Origin: Polaribacter sp.
Lineage (GTDB): Bacteria > Bacteroidota > Bacteroidia > Flavobacteriales > Flavobacteriaceae
Reading direction: 5' to 3'
DNA length: 33,041 nucleotides
NCBI GenBank assembly: GCA_029245665.1
Contig: JAQWOW010000168.1
Location: 1 to 33,041 of the forward strand
Positions 24,774 through 32,271 of the stretch are shown one piece after another (within the stretch, counting starts at the first letter, position 1; every line of letters begins with the position of its first letter). Made by a program: the position numbers and the translations under genes. The notes under the pieces were generated by a model, which was not told the origin of the DNA, ran no database searches, and was given only the letters and a program-made list of their open reading frames with translations.

Positions 24774-25526
24774 ATGGAAGTAAAAAATAAAATAGTTATC
24801 GTTACAGGTGCAGGGTCAGGAATTGGAAAAGCGACAGCAATTCATTTTGCAAAATATGGTGCAATTGTTGTAGTTGCTGACATTAATTTAGAAAGTGCTC
24901 AAAAAGTTGTGGAAGAAATTGTAACAAATGGAGGTATCTCTCGCTCTATAAAAGTAAACGTTGCGAAGTTTGAAGAGGTTGATTATTTAATCAAGGCAAC
25001 TATTAAAGAGTTTGGACGATTGGATGTGATCGTAAATAATGCTGGTATTGGACCAAATTTATTAAGAACACACGAATCCTCTTTAGAAGATTGGAACAGG
25101 GTGATTGCAGTGAATCAAACAGGTGTTTTTTATTGCATGAAGTTGGCCTTAGTAGAATTTTTAAGACAAGGTGGAGGTACTATTGTAAATATTGCTTCAT
25201 TAGCAGGATTAAAAGCATCACCCAATAATATAAGTTACAGTGCTAGTAAATTTGCTGTAGTTGGAATGACAAAATCTGTAGCTATGGAATATGCAACGAA
25301 AAATATTCGAGTAAATGCTGTGTGTCCTGGGTATACAGAATCTGCTTTATTAGACCAGTTAATAGCAGCAAAACCAGAAATGGATGCAATTTTAAAAAGT
25401 GTAATACCTATGAAACGCTATGGGAAAGCAGAAGAAATTGCTGAAGCTGCAGTTTGGCTAGCATCAGATAATACAAAATTTATAACAGGACAAACCATTA
25501 CTTTAGATGGAGGAACATCTTTGTAA
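24774..25526 (+). CDS. SDR family oxidoreductase, probably NAD-linked
   Basis: A 250-residue classical SDR. Features are TGAGSGIG (11-18), Asp36 after the second beta strand (ADIN, favouring NAD(H)), NNAGIG (88-93) and the catalytic set Ser142, Tyr155 (YSASK) and Lys159. It ends with GQTITLDGGTSL. It lies 172 bp after the kinase gene, a gap with no clear gene, promoter or terminator, so it may be on the same transcript or separately started. In the proposed pathway an NAD-linked enzyme could oxidise a 3-hydroxyacyl-CoA or an alcohol precursor. Substrate is unknown. lemA follows 36 bp later. Confidence 0.92.
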   Translation: MEVKNKIVIVTGAGSGIGKATAIHFAKYGAIVVVADINLESAQKVVEEIVTNGGISRSIKVNVAKFEEVDYLIKATIKEFGRLDVIVNNAGIGPNLLRTHESSLEDWNRVIAVNQTGVFYCMKLALVEFLRQGGGTIVNIASLAGLKASPNNISYSASKFAVVGMTKSVAMEYATKNIRVNAVCPGYTESALLDQLIAAKPEMDAILKSVIPMKRYGKAEEIAEAAVWLASDNTKFITGQTITLDGGTSL

Positions 25527-25562
25527 AACAACAATAATTAACAAATATAAAATAGAACAAAA

Positions 25563-26168
25563 ATGAAAAAATGGCTTCCATTAATAATTACAATAGTAGT
25601 AGTATACATTGGCTACAGTTGGGCAAAAGGAATAAATAATACGGCTGTGGTGAATCAAGAAGACGCGAAAGCTGCATGGTCTAACGTAGAAAGTGCGTAT
25701 CAACGAAGAAATGATTTGATAGGTAACTTGGTAAAAACAGTTCAAGGTGCAGCAGATTTTGAAAAATCAACGTTGACAGAAGTTGTTAATGCGAGATCAA
25801 AAGCAACATCAACAACGATCAATGCTGGGAATTTAACAGGAGCAAGTTTAGCTCAATTTCAACAAGCGCAATCAGGCTTGTCAAGTGCCTTGTCTAAGTT
25901 ATTGGTAGTGGTAGAAAAATATCCAGATTTAAAATCGAATCAAAATTTTTTAGAACTACAAAATCAATTAGAGGGAACTGAGAATCGAATTAAAATGGAG
26001 AGAGATCGATTTAATGGTAAAGTAAACCAATACAACAAACATATCAAGGTTTTTCCTAATAGCATGTTGGCTGGAGTTTTTGGTTTTGAGAGTATGGATC
26101 TTTATTCATCGAATCCGGGTTCTGAAAATGCAGTGGATATAAATTTTGATTTTAACAAGAAAGAATAA
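25563..26168 (+). CDS. lemA: LemA family protein
   Basis: A 201-residue protein with one N-terminal membrane segment (about residues 4-20) followed by a long helical bundle. The block VVNQEDAKAAWSNVESAYQRRNDLIGNLVKTVQG (from about residue 29) is the LemA signature, and the end has FPNSMLAGVFGF near 160-171. The bulk is probably periplasmic. LemA proteins are widespread but their biochemical role is unsettled. The neighbours are two TPM-domain proteins, a frequent partnership in Bacteroidota and elsewhere that suggests a joint envelope function. The stop overlaps the next ATG by one base. Confidence 0.95.
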   Translation: MKKWLPLIITIVVVYIGYSWAKGINNTAVVNQEDAKAAWSNVESAYQRRNDLIGNLVKTVQGAADFEKSTLTEVVNARSKATSTTINAGNLTGASLAQFQQAQSGLSSALSKLLVVVEKYPDLKSNQNFLELQNQLEGTENRIKMERDRFNGKVNQYNKHIKVFPNSMLAGVFGFESMDLYSSNPGSENAVDINFDFNKKE

Positions 26169-26608
26169 TGTCAAAAATAACATCTTTTCTTTCTCCCCAA
26201 GATGAAGAAGCAGTTGTTGCTGCTATCAAAGAAGCAGAGAAAAATACATCGGGAGAAATACGAGTGCACATAGAGGCGCACACAGATAATGATCATTACG
26301 AACATGCAATGAACGTTTTTGGTGAATTAAAAATGCATGAAACCAAATTAGGAAATGGTGTTCTTTTCTATGTAGCAGTGAATGATCATAAGTTTGTCAT
26401 TCTTGGTGATAAAGGAATTAATGACAAAGTAGCTGAAGATTTTTGGGATACAACGAAAGAAATGATGCAAAATCATTTCAGAAAAGGCGCGTTTAAACAA
26501 GGATTAGTCGATGGTATTTTAAAAGCAGGACATGAATTAAAAATTCATTTTCCATATCAAGACGATGATACAGACGAATTGTCTAATGAAATTTCTAAGA
26601 GCTCATGA
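26168..26608 (+). CDS. TPM domain protein, cytoplasmic-type, no signal
   Basis: A 146-residue protein made of a single TPM (YgcG-type) domain: SGEIRVHIEAH near 29-39, NGVLFYVAVNDHKFVILGDKGIND (60-83) and a C-terminal helix with FKQGLVDGILKAG (109-121). There is no signal peptide or membrane segment, unlike its downstream paralogue. It is coupled to lemA (TAATG) and to the second TPM gene (ATGA overlap). Related domains in plants take part in photosystem II repair, but the bacterial role is not known. Confidence 0.9.
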   Translation: MSKITSFLSPQDEEAVVAAIKEAEKNTSGEIRVHIEAHTDNDHYEHAMNVFGELKMHETKLGNGVLFYVAVNDHKFVILGDKGINDKVAEDFWDTTKEMMQNHFRKGAFKQGLVDGILKAGHELKIHFPYQDDDTDELSNEISKSS

Positions 26609-27390
26609 AAAAGATACTAATAGCCGGGCTACTGGGTTTTTTCTTTGTGAGTGTCAGTCAAGCACAATTTAAGATTCCTGAAGTTCCAAAAAAGCAATCG
26701 AGCGTTTATGATTATTCAGAATTACTTTCTTCGTTAGAAGCAAGAAACTTAGAGCAAAAGTTAGTCCGATATTCAGATTCAACATCTACACAAATTGTAG
26801 TGATTGTAATTAACTCTTCAAATGGGGAAGATATTAATTATCTCGCTGCAAACTGGGGAGAAAAATGGGGAATTGGTCAAAAAGGGAAAGATAATGGCGT
26901 TTTATTGATGCTGGCCTTAGAAGATAGAAAGGTTGCCATTCAAGTTGGAAGAGGAACTGAAGGGAGTCTTACAGATTTAATGTCGAAACGAATTATAGAA
27001 TCTCGAATCATTCCCGAATTTAAAAGAGGAAACTATTACAAAGGTTTAGACAGGGGAACTGATGGGATTTTTGAAGTTTTAAATGGAGAATTTAAGGAAA
27101 ATAGAAAACGAAAAAGTAAGAGGGAAGGGAACGATTTTTCAGGAGTTCTATCATTTATTGTCATTCTTATTTTGTTCATTACTTTAAGAAATAAAGGCGG
27201 CGGAAGAAACGGAGGAAGAAGATCTGGTTCGGGTGCTTTATTAGACATTCTTATCTTAAGCAGTATGGGAAGAAGTGGTGGCTTTGGAGGTTCTTCAGGC
27301 GGAGGTTCTTCTGGTGGCTTTGGTGGCGGTTTTGGTGGAGGTTTTGGTGGTGGAAGCTTCGGTGGAGGCGGTGCTTCAGGAGGGTGGTAA
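26605..27390 (+). CDS. TPM domain protein with glycine-rich tail (YgcG-like)
   Basis: A 261-residue exported protein. It has a Sec signal peptide (residues 1-20, ending SQA), then a TPM domain (32-162) with STQIVVIVINSSNGEDI, WGIGQKGKDNGVLLMLAL and RKVAIQVGRGTEGSLTD. A basic linker and a membrane segment (179-194) follow, and then a Gly/Ser/Phe tail (196-260) with GGFGGG repeats ending GGASGGW. This is the usual YgcG layout. The domain would sit outside the cytoplasmic membrane. It is last in the plus-strand run and converges on the DUF423 gene 50 bp away. No convincing terminator was found in that gap. Confidence 0.92.
   Translation: MKKILIAGLLGFFFVSVSQAQFKIPEVPKKQSSVYDYSELLSSLEARNLEQKLVRYSDSTSTQIVVIVINSSNGEDINYLAANWGEKWGIGQKGKDNGVLLMLALEDRKVAIQVGRGTEGSLTDLMSKRIIESRIIPEFKRGNYYKGLDRGTDGIFEVLNGEFKENRKRKSKREGNDFSGVLSFIVILILFITLRNKGGGRNGGRRSGSGALLDILILSSMGRSGGFGGSSGGGSSGGFGGGFGGGFGGGSFGGGGASGGW
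27281..27378 (+). repeat. Glycine-codon-rich repeat tract
   Basis: Repeated GGTGG(C/A)TTTGG units encode GGFGGG blocks in the TPM protein tail. The reverse strand yields an open proline-rich frame here that is only a mirror of the repeat. Such tracts can change length by slippage. Confidence 0.7.
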
Positions 27391-27440
27391 ACGATTCTGT
27401 TTAAAATTTTAAATGGTGTTTTACACGAATTAAAAACCAA

Positions 27441-27821
27441 TTAAAGGACTGTAAATTTGAAAAACAAAAGCAGCCAACCAGCAACTAAAAACAAACCTCC
27501 TAAAGGAGTAATTGGCCCTAAAAATTTTATTTTTTTATTTTTTGCGGATGAAATTACCAAACCATAAATTGAAAAAGAAAACAACAACGTCCCGATGATG
27601 AATGCAAGAAATATGTATTGATCAATAGTCGAACTTTCTTTTAATTGAAAGCCTAAAACCAGCAATACAATTGCATGGTACATTTGGTATTTTATACCTG
27701 TCTCGAAACTTTGTAATTGTTCTGTAGATAATTTTTTCTTTAATAAATGTGCACCGAATGCACCCAAAATAATAGCCGTAGCTCCAAAAAATGCAGCAAA
27801 AACTAAAGCAATTTCATTCAT
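27441..27821 (-). CDS. DUF423 family small membrane protein
   Basis: A 126-residue inner-membrane protein with four hydrophobic segments (about 5-24, 48-61, 68-89 and 103-122). The signature GAFGAHLLKKKLSTEQLQSFETG and KYQMYHA in the first half marks the DUF423/YwdK family. GPITPLGGLFLVAGWL near the end is also conserved. Function is unknown in the family. It lies 61 bp after the nucleotidyltransferase gene on the same strand and is convergent with the TPM operon. Confidence 0.92.
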   Translation of the reverse strand: MNEIALVFAAFFGATAIILGAFGAHLLKKKLSTEQLQSFETGIKYQMYHAIVLLVLGFQLKESSTIDQYIFLAFIIGTLLFSFSIYGLVISSAKNKKIKFLGPITPLGGLFLVAGWLLLFFKFTVL

Positions 27822-27867
27822 ATTTTAAAAAATGTGTTATTGATTGAAATTTTTCATTAAAACAAGG

Positions 27868-27891
27868 TGTAAAAATACACTTTTAAAGTGT
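27868..27891 (-). terminator. Possible weak terminator after the MobA-like gene
   Basis: At the nucleotidyltransferase stop the minus strand reads ACACT, TTAAA, AGTGT, then ATTTTT. This gives a 5-bp stem with a short T run. A second small repeat (GTGTA/TACAC) overlaps it. It could reduce read-through into the DUF423 gene. Confidence 0.3.
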
Positions 27892-28473
27892 GTTTAGGTA
27901 TGTTTTATAGTCTTTTGGACTGTCAATATCAATTAGATTTACACGTGTTTTTGGAGATAAAATTTCTTTTTTGTTTTTTTGGAGGAATTCCCTAGCACCT
28001 TTATCGCCTTTAATCGCTAATAAATTTTTAATAAATGATTTTGGAAAAATTGCAGGAACCCCAAACCTATTTTCATATCTCGAGGCGATTATTTTCTTTT
28101 TTTCTTTTGAAAACAGCGCCACCATTTCTTGATAATAAGCTAGTTTAATAGCTGGTTGGTCTGCTAGTAACAGGAAGATTCCATCAAACTGTTTTTTTTG
28201 TTTTTGTAGGTGTTTTATTCCTGAAATAATACTAGAACTCAACCCCAATTCATAGTCTTTATTGATGGTAACATCCACATTACTCATATCCACTTTCTTT
28301 TTTATTTCTGCAGCATGTGCACCTAAAACACAGAGCGTGGAAGTTTTTTTAATTTTCATTGAAGTTTCTATAGCATTCTCTATGAGTGTTTTGCCCTCTA
28401 TTTTTAACAATTGTTTTATATTGCCCATTCTTGAAGATTTACCAGCCGCCAATATGAGTACAACTAATTGCAT
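27883..28473 (-). CDS. MobA-like nucleotidyltransferase (molybdenum cofactor cytidylyltransferase type)
   Basis: A 196-residue NTP-transferase. The N-terminal LAAGKSSRMGNIKQLL (8-23) is the nucleotide-binding signature, LADQPA (103-108) holds the metal-binding Asp, and RFGVPAIFP matches the MocA/MobA-like group. These enzymes join CMP or GMP to molybdopterin, and the cytidyl type (MocA) feeds xanthine-dehydrogenase-like enzymes. The gene starts 1 bp after the xdhC stop, which supports a cofactor role. CTP or GTP choice cannot be read safely from the sequence. The target molybdoenzyme is not in the window. Confidence 0.87.
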   Translation of the reverse strand: MQLVVLILAAGKSSRMGNIKQLLKIEGKTLIENAIETSMKIKKTSTLCVLGAHAAEIKKKVDMSNVDVTINKDYELGLSSSIISGIKHLQKQKKQFDGIFLLLADQPAIKLAYYQEMVALFSKEKKKIIASRYENRFGVPAIFPKSFIKNLLAIKGDKGAREFLQKNKKEILSPKTRVNLIDIDSPKDYKTYLNTL

Positions 28474-28474
28474 A

Positions 28475-29497
28475 TTAATTTTGATGAATGTGACCAGTGA
28501 TGTTCTTCAAAGAATCTGGTTTTTTATTTTTTATAGTAGCTAGTATTTCAGCCAAGATTGAAATGGCAATTTCTTCGGGGGTTTGAGCCCCCAAGTTTAA
28601 CCCTGCAGGTGTGTGTATACTATCTAGAAAGTCTTCCGTAATTGACGGGTTCAATTCAATTAGCTCGTTAAACATTTTATCCCGTCTTTTTGCGGCTCCT
28701 AAAACACCTAGATATGCCGGTTTTTTATCAATCAATTTTAGTATATATTTTAAATCTTGCACATAACTATGATTCATAATTAGGATTCCTGTATTTGCAT
28801 CAATTTTAGAAAAATCGATCATTTCAGCATTACTTTCAACAACCGAATTTGCTCCTGGGAAATCATTGATACTTTTGGGATCTTTTAAAGAAGTAATGAG
28901 GTCTATCTGCCAACCTAACAAAGAACCTATTTTACATAATTTTACCGCATCGTGTTCAGCACCAATGATTCGTAAATTAAATGCAGGTTTTATCATTTGA
29001 TGAAAGGATAATAGGTTTTTTTCAGGTTTTCTAACAACGTTTTTAGAGAAGGTAAACGGATCTAAATTCTGAAAGGTTAGGATTGAGCCAAAATCAACGC
29101 TAGCTTCCTCATTTTTTGAATAAATAGCTTCGATGTTTATGATTTTTCTGTTTAAAATAGCGTTTCTGAAAGTTGTATGGAGTAGTTCAGAGATAAAAAA
29201 AGGTTCAATTAAGATATACAAAACACCTTCACAACCCAATTTATACCTGCCGTCATAAGTGATTATTTTTGCTTCCGCATTTTTAAAAACACTCTTGCTT
29301 CTGTGAAGAATTTCTTTTTCCACACAGCCTCCACTCACGGCACCGGTCATTTTTTCGTTTTCAGAAATTAGCATGCGAACGCCTGGTTTTCTGTAGGAAG
29401 AGCCCTCTAGATGCACCACAGTTGCCAATACATTTTTTAATCCTTTTTGTTGATTGGTAAATGCTTGATTAATAATTTCTTTAAGTTCGTGAATCAT
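28475..29497 (-). CDS. XdhC family molybdoenzyme maturation protein
   Basis: A 340-residue chaperone-like protein that in the family binds molybdenum cofactor, aids its sulfuration and inserts it into xanthine-dehydrogenase-type hydroxylases. The N-terminal XdhC/CoxI domain holds GSSYRKPGVRMLI (32-44) and GAVSGGCVEKEI (52-63), with Cys58 the likely cofactor ligand. A Rossmann-like C-terminal domain follows (NLRIIGAEHDAVKL, near 176-189) with GVLGAAKRR and PAGLNLGAQTPEEIAISILAE. The GAEHDA stretch replaces the more usual glycine-rich GAGxxA. It forms a tight pair with the MobA-like gene. No 2Fe-2S or molybdopterin subunit gene accompanies them. Confidence 0.92.
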   Translation of the reverse strand: MIHELKEIINQAFTNQQKGLKNVLATVVHLEGSSYRKPGVRMLISENEKMTGAVSGGCVEKEILHRSKSVFKNAEAKIITYDGRYKLGCEGVLYILIEPFFISELLHTTFRNAILNRKIINIEAIYSKNEEASVDFGSILTFQNLDPFTFSKNVVRKPEKNLLSFHQMIKPAFNLRIIGAEHDAVKLCKIGSLLGWQIDLITSLKDPKSINDFPGANSVVESNAEMIDFSKIDANTGILIMNHSYVQDLKYILKLIDKKPAYLGVLGAAKRRDKMFNELIELNPSITEDFLDSIHTPAGLNLGAQTPEEIAISILAEILATIKNKKPDSLKNITGHIHQN

Positions 29498-29542
29498 TTC
29501 AAATACTAAAATTGAGGTTTAAATATAGAACTTTTAAAGTTA

Positions 29543-29692
29543 TTATTTACAGCTTACATTACAAGTTTCACATTTGTAGATATCTTCATTGATGCTCATT
29601 CTACTTGTATTCTTCTCTCTTATTTTATTGATAAAATTGCAGTAAGTCTGATCACGAACAATCAACTTTTTATTTAATTGAAAAAGCCACCT
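29543..29692 (-). pseudogene. Small cysteine-rich ORF or 3' gene remnant
   Basis: Between the aldo/keto reductase and xdhC a minus-strand frame stays open for 49 codons and ends in TAA at 29543. It lacks an ATG at its front: the first ATG (29599) gives only 18 residues, and a TTG at 29665 gives 40. The residues look coding (IVRDQTYCNFINKIRE, then IYKCETCNVSCK, a CxxCxxxC ending that could bind metal). A separate ATG overlapping the reductase stop (29715) starts MELVNTAFKGGFFN in another frame and stops. The two parts may be a frameshifted or decayed gene. I do not recognise the family. Confidence 0.35.
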
Positions 29693-29708
29693 TTAAAAGC
29701 TGTGTTTA

Positions 29709-30653
29709 CTAATTCCATTGTAACTTCTTTCTTTCTGCCCAGTAAAATTCGGAATTTACTTTAAAAGAATCTAACAATTTAATTTCATCCGTTGCAAGGT
29801 AAAAAGAAGTCATTTTTAAATTTTCTTTTAATTGAGTAACATTACTAGCACCGCTTAAAACAATGCTCTTGGGAATTGTTTGAGTACAATATTTTAAAGT
29901 AATTGCATCTATACCAACGGTGTATTTTTTCGATAAATCTTCTAAAAAGGTGTACATCTTGTCATAATGCTTATAGTGTTGGTTTCTAAAAACGCGACCA
30001 TTTGCCAACGCCTCTTTGATAACAATCGATTTATTTTGACGAATTAAATCTTTAGAAACCTCCAATAAACTTTGGTCTAAAAAATTATAAGTCACTTGAA
30101 ATATGTCAAAAATTTGCTTGCCATCCACCAACACATTCATGGCTTTTTTAATCACTTCAACCTGGTTTTCGCCTGTTGTTGTCAATCCTATTTTTAGGTT
30201 GTGTTCTTTCTTTAAAAAGGCTAATTTTTTTAAAACTTCTTTATTTTCTAGGACTCCTGTTTCTAAAGTAGCAGAATGAATTTGATATACTTTTAAGTGG
30301 GGGAGAAGTTGTTTCGAGAAATTCCATTGCTCATTTAACTTAGAGAAACTATGTTCTTTAACTTCGTGAATTGTTGCGTTTGCATCGAAATTAGCGGTGT
30401 ACGTATATCCCCATTTTGTTCCAATTTCAATAGATGCATCATTCTTAGTTTGCAACCATTCTAGGACTAATTTTTCGGCGAAACCATAGCCAGGCGCTGT
30501 GTCAAAATATCTAATTCCTAGATTATAAGCTTCTTCTAAAACTGAAAAACTATGCTTTCTAAAAGCTTCTAGAGTAGAATATTTGGTGTTCTCTTGACGA
30601 ATATTGATATATTGTGGCCTTCCTAAAGCCGCTGTTCCTAATCCTAATTTCAT
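29709..30653 (-). CDS. Aldo/keto reductase
   Basis: A 314-residue TIM-barrel NAD(P)H-dependent reductase. Catalytic residues are visible: Asp51 and Tyr56 in YFDTAPGYG, Lys80 in GTKWGY and His126 in YQIHSAT. The C-terminal part has IVLSGASNVTQLKENL near 275-290, matching the cofactor-binding loop (normally GxxxxxQLxEN). It probably acts in the cytoplasm on small aldehydes or sugars; the substrate is unknown. It follows selO by 15 bp on the same strand and so appears to belong to the msr-selO run. A role in clearing carbonyl products of oxidative damage would fit, but this is inference. Confidence 0.9.
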   Translation of the reverse strand: MKLGLGTAALGRPQYINIRQENTKYSTLEAFRKHSFSVLEEAYNLGIRYFDTAPGYGFAEKLVLEWLQTKNDASIEIGTKWGYTYTANFDANATIHEVKEHSFSKLNEQWNFSKQLLPHLKVYQIHSATLETGVLENKEVLKKLAFLKKEHNLKIGLTTTGENQVEVIKKAMNVLVDGKQIFDIFQVTYNFLDQSLLEVSKDLIRQNKSIVIKEALANGRVFRNQHYKHYDKMYTFLEDLSKKYTVGIDAITLKYCTQTIPKSIVLSGASNVTQLKENLKMTSFYLATDEIKLLDSFKVNSEFYWAERKKLQWN

Positions 30654-30668
30654 AAGTAATTTTGTTTT

Positions 30669-32225
30669 TTAAGAACTACAAGATAGCATCGAACAGCCTA
30701 CTTTATTTCTTGCCCATTCAGGTCTTTTGGCAAACCATTTTACATTCTCAGGTTGCTCAGAATAGGGTTTTTTCAAGAGTTTAAAGAGCTCATCTATTAG
30801 GGTGTAATTTCCCTTATCAGCTTCATCAATAGCCATTTGAGACATGTAATTTCGCAAAATATATTTTGGATTTACAGCATTCATTTTTTCTTTTCTTTGC
30901 GCGGGAGAAAGCAATTCTTGCTGCAATCTACTACTGTAATTCTTAAACCACAAATGCCATTTATTTTTTACATCACTCGAAATATTTTCTAAAGTATAAA
31001 ATGCTTTTTTTATCAATTCAAAAGCTATTTTTTCATCAGAAAAGTCACTTAAATTTCTAAAGAAGATCGTCATGTCTGTTTCAACTAATTGCAAATTGTC
31101 TTCTAAACTTTGAATCAAGTTTACATCGTTTTCATGATTAGAGAACAAACCTAGTTTGGTTTTCATCATCTGGAAAGATTTTTCTTCAAAGTCAACTTTA
31201 TATTGATCTAAAATATTTTCTAAGGGTACTACATCTTCAATAATTGGATACAAAGCATTTGCGAGTTGATATAAATTCCACAAACCAATATTCGGCTGAT
31301 TGCCATACCTGTAGCGTTTATGTTGGCTGTCGGTTGTGTTTGGCGTCCAACTATAATCAAAACCCTCTAACCAGCCATAAGGGCCGAAATCGATGGTTAA
31401 TCCTAAAATAGACATGTTATCAGTATTCATTACTCCATGCACAAAACCAACACGTTGCCAATGGATAATCAGTTCTAAAGTACGTTCAGAAACTTCCTTA
31501 AAAAAGGATACATAGCTTTTTTTTGATGGATTTCCTAAATTTGGAAAATGATGCTTGATTGTGTAGTTTACTAACGATCTTAGGTTTTTAACATCTTTTC
31601 TTGCGGCAAAAATCTCATAATTTCCAAAGCGTAAAAAACTTGGAGCAACCCTAGAAACAATGGCTCCTTTTTCATAAGCCGGATTTCCGTCATATAAAAC
31701 ATCACGTAAAACAGTATCACCAGACAAACTTAAAGACAAAGCACGTGTTGTTGGCACTCCTAGATGAAACATCGCTTCACTACACAAATATTCTCTAACT
31801 GATGAGCGTAAAACAGCCAAACCGTCTGCTGTTCTTGAATACGGGGTTTCTCCAGCACCTTTTAATTGCACTTTCCAGTTTTTATTATGAGATTCAATTT
31901 CAAACAAATTAATGGCTCTTCCATCTCCTAATTGTCCTGCCCAATTGCCAAATTGATGTCCTCCATAACACATGGCATAAGGTCTTGTATTTGGATAAAT
32001 TGTATTTCCAGTAACAATATTTTTAAAGAAATCTGACTTTGTTTCTTGTTCAGATATTTGAAGATCGGAGGCCATTTCCCGGGAAACATGAATCACTTTC
32101 GGTTCTTTGGTTTTTTTCGGTTTTACATATGAAAATACTGCTTCAGTAACCTGTCTTCTTGTGTTTTCAAGAATTGAATCTGACGGATTTTCTGTTGTAA
32201 AAGTTTCTTTTATCCTAAGTTTCAT
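30669..32225 (-). CDS. selO: Protein adenylyltransferase SelO (YdiU/UPF0061)
   Basis: A pseudokinase-fold enzyme that transfers AMP from ATP to Ser/Thr/Tyr of proteins. In E. coli it modifies redox and metabolic proteins. The 518-residue protein has GGHQFGNWAGQLGDGRA (88-103), VQLKGAGETPYSR with Lys122, VHGVMNTDNMS (262-272) and TIDFGPYG with Asp279. It ends CSMLSCSS, so Cys516 occupies the third-last position, where animal SELENOO has selenocysteine. All key residues appear intact, so it should be active. It lies 46 bp after msrA and 15 bp before the aldo/keto reductase, a context of oxidative stress. Confidence 0.95.
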   Translation of the reverse strand: MKLRIKETFTTENPSDSILENTRRQVTEAVFSYVKPKKTKEPKVIHVSREMASDLQISEQETKSDFFKNIVTGNTIYPNTRPYAMCYGGHQFGNWAGQLGDGRAINLFEIESHNKNWKVQLKGAGETPYSRTADGLAVLRSSVREYLCSEAMFHLGVPTTRALSLSLSGDTVLRDVLYDGNPAYEKGAIVSRVAPSFLRFGNYEIFAARKDVKNLRSLVNYTIKHHFPNLGNPSKKSYVSFFKEVSERTLELIIHWQRVGFVHGVMNTDNMSILGLTIDFGPYGWLEGFDYSWTPNTTDSQHKRYRYGNQPNIGLWNLYQLANALYPIIEDVVPLENILDQYKVDFEEKSFQMMKTKLGLFSNHENDVNLIQSLEDNLQLVETDMTIFFRNLSDFSDEKIAFELIKKAFYTLENISSDVKNKWHLWFKNYSSRLQQELLSPAQRKEKMNAVNPKYILRNYMSQMAIDEADKGNYTLIDELFKLLKKPYSEQPENVKWFAKRPEWARNKVGCSMLSCSS

Positions 32226-32271
32226 GTACTTATAATTACAATTTTGTAATTTATTTTTAATGGTATTTGAT

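Noticed and set aside
27036..27440. 134-codon proline-rich open frame on the minus strand
   Set aside because: It is the mirror of the glycine-rich repeat of the TPM protein. Poly-Pro content comes from reading GGN codons backwards, and the plus-strand gene is well supported.
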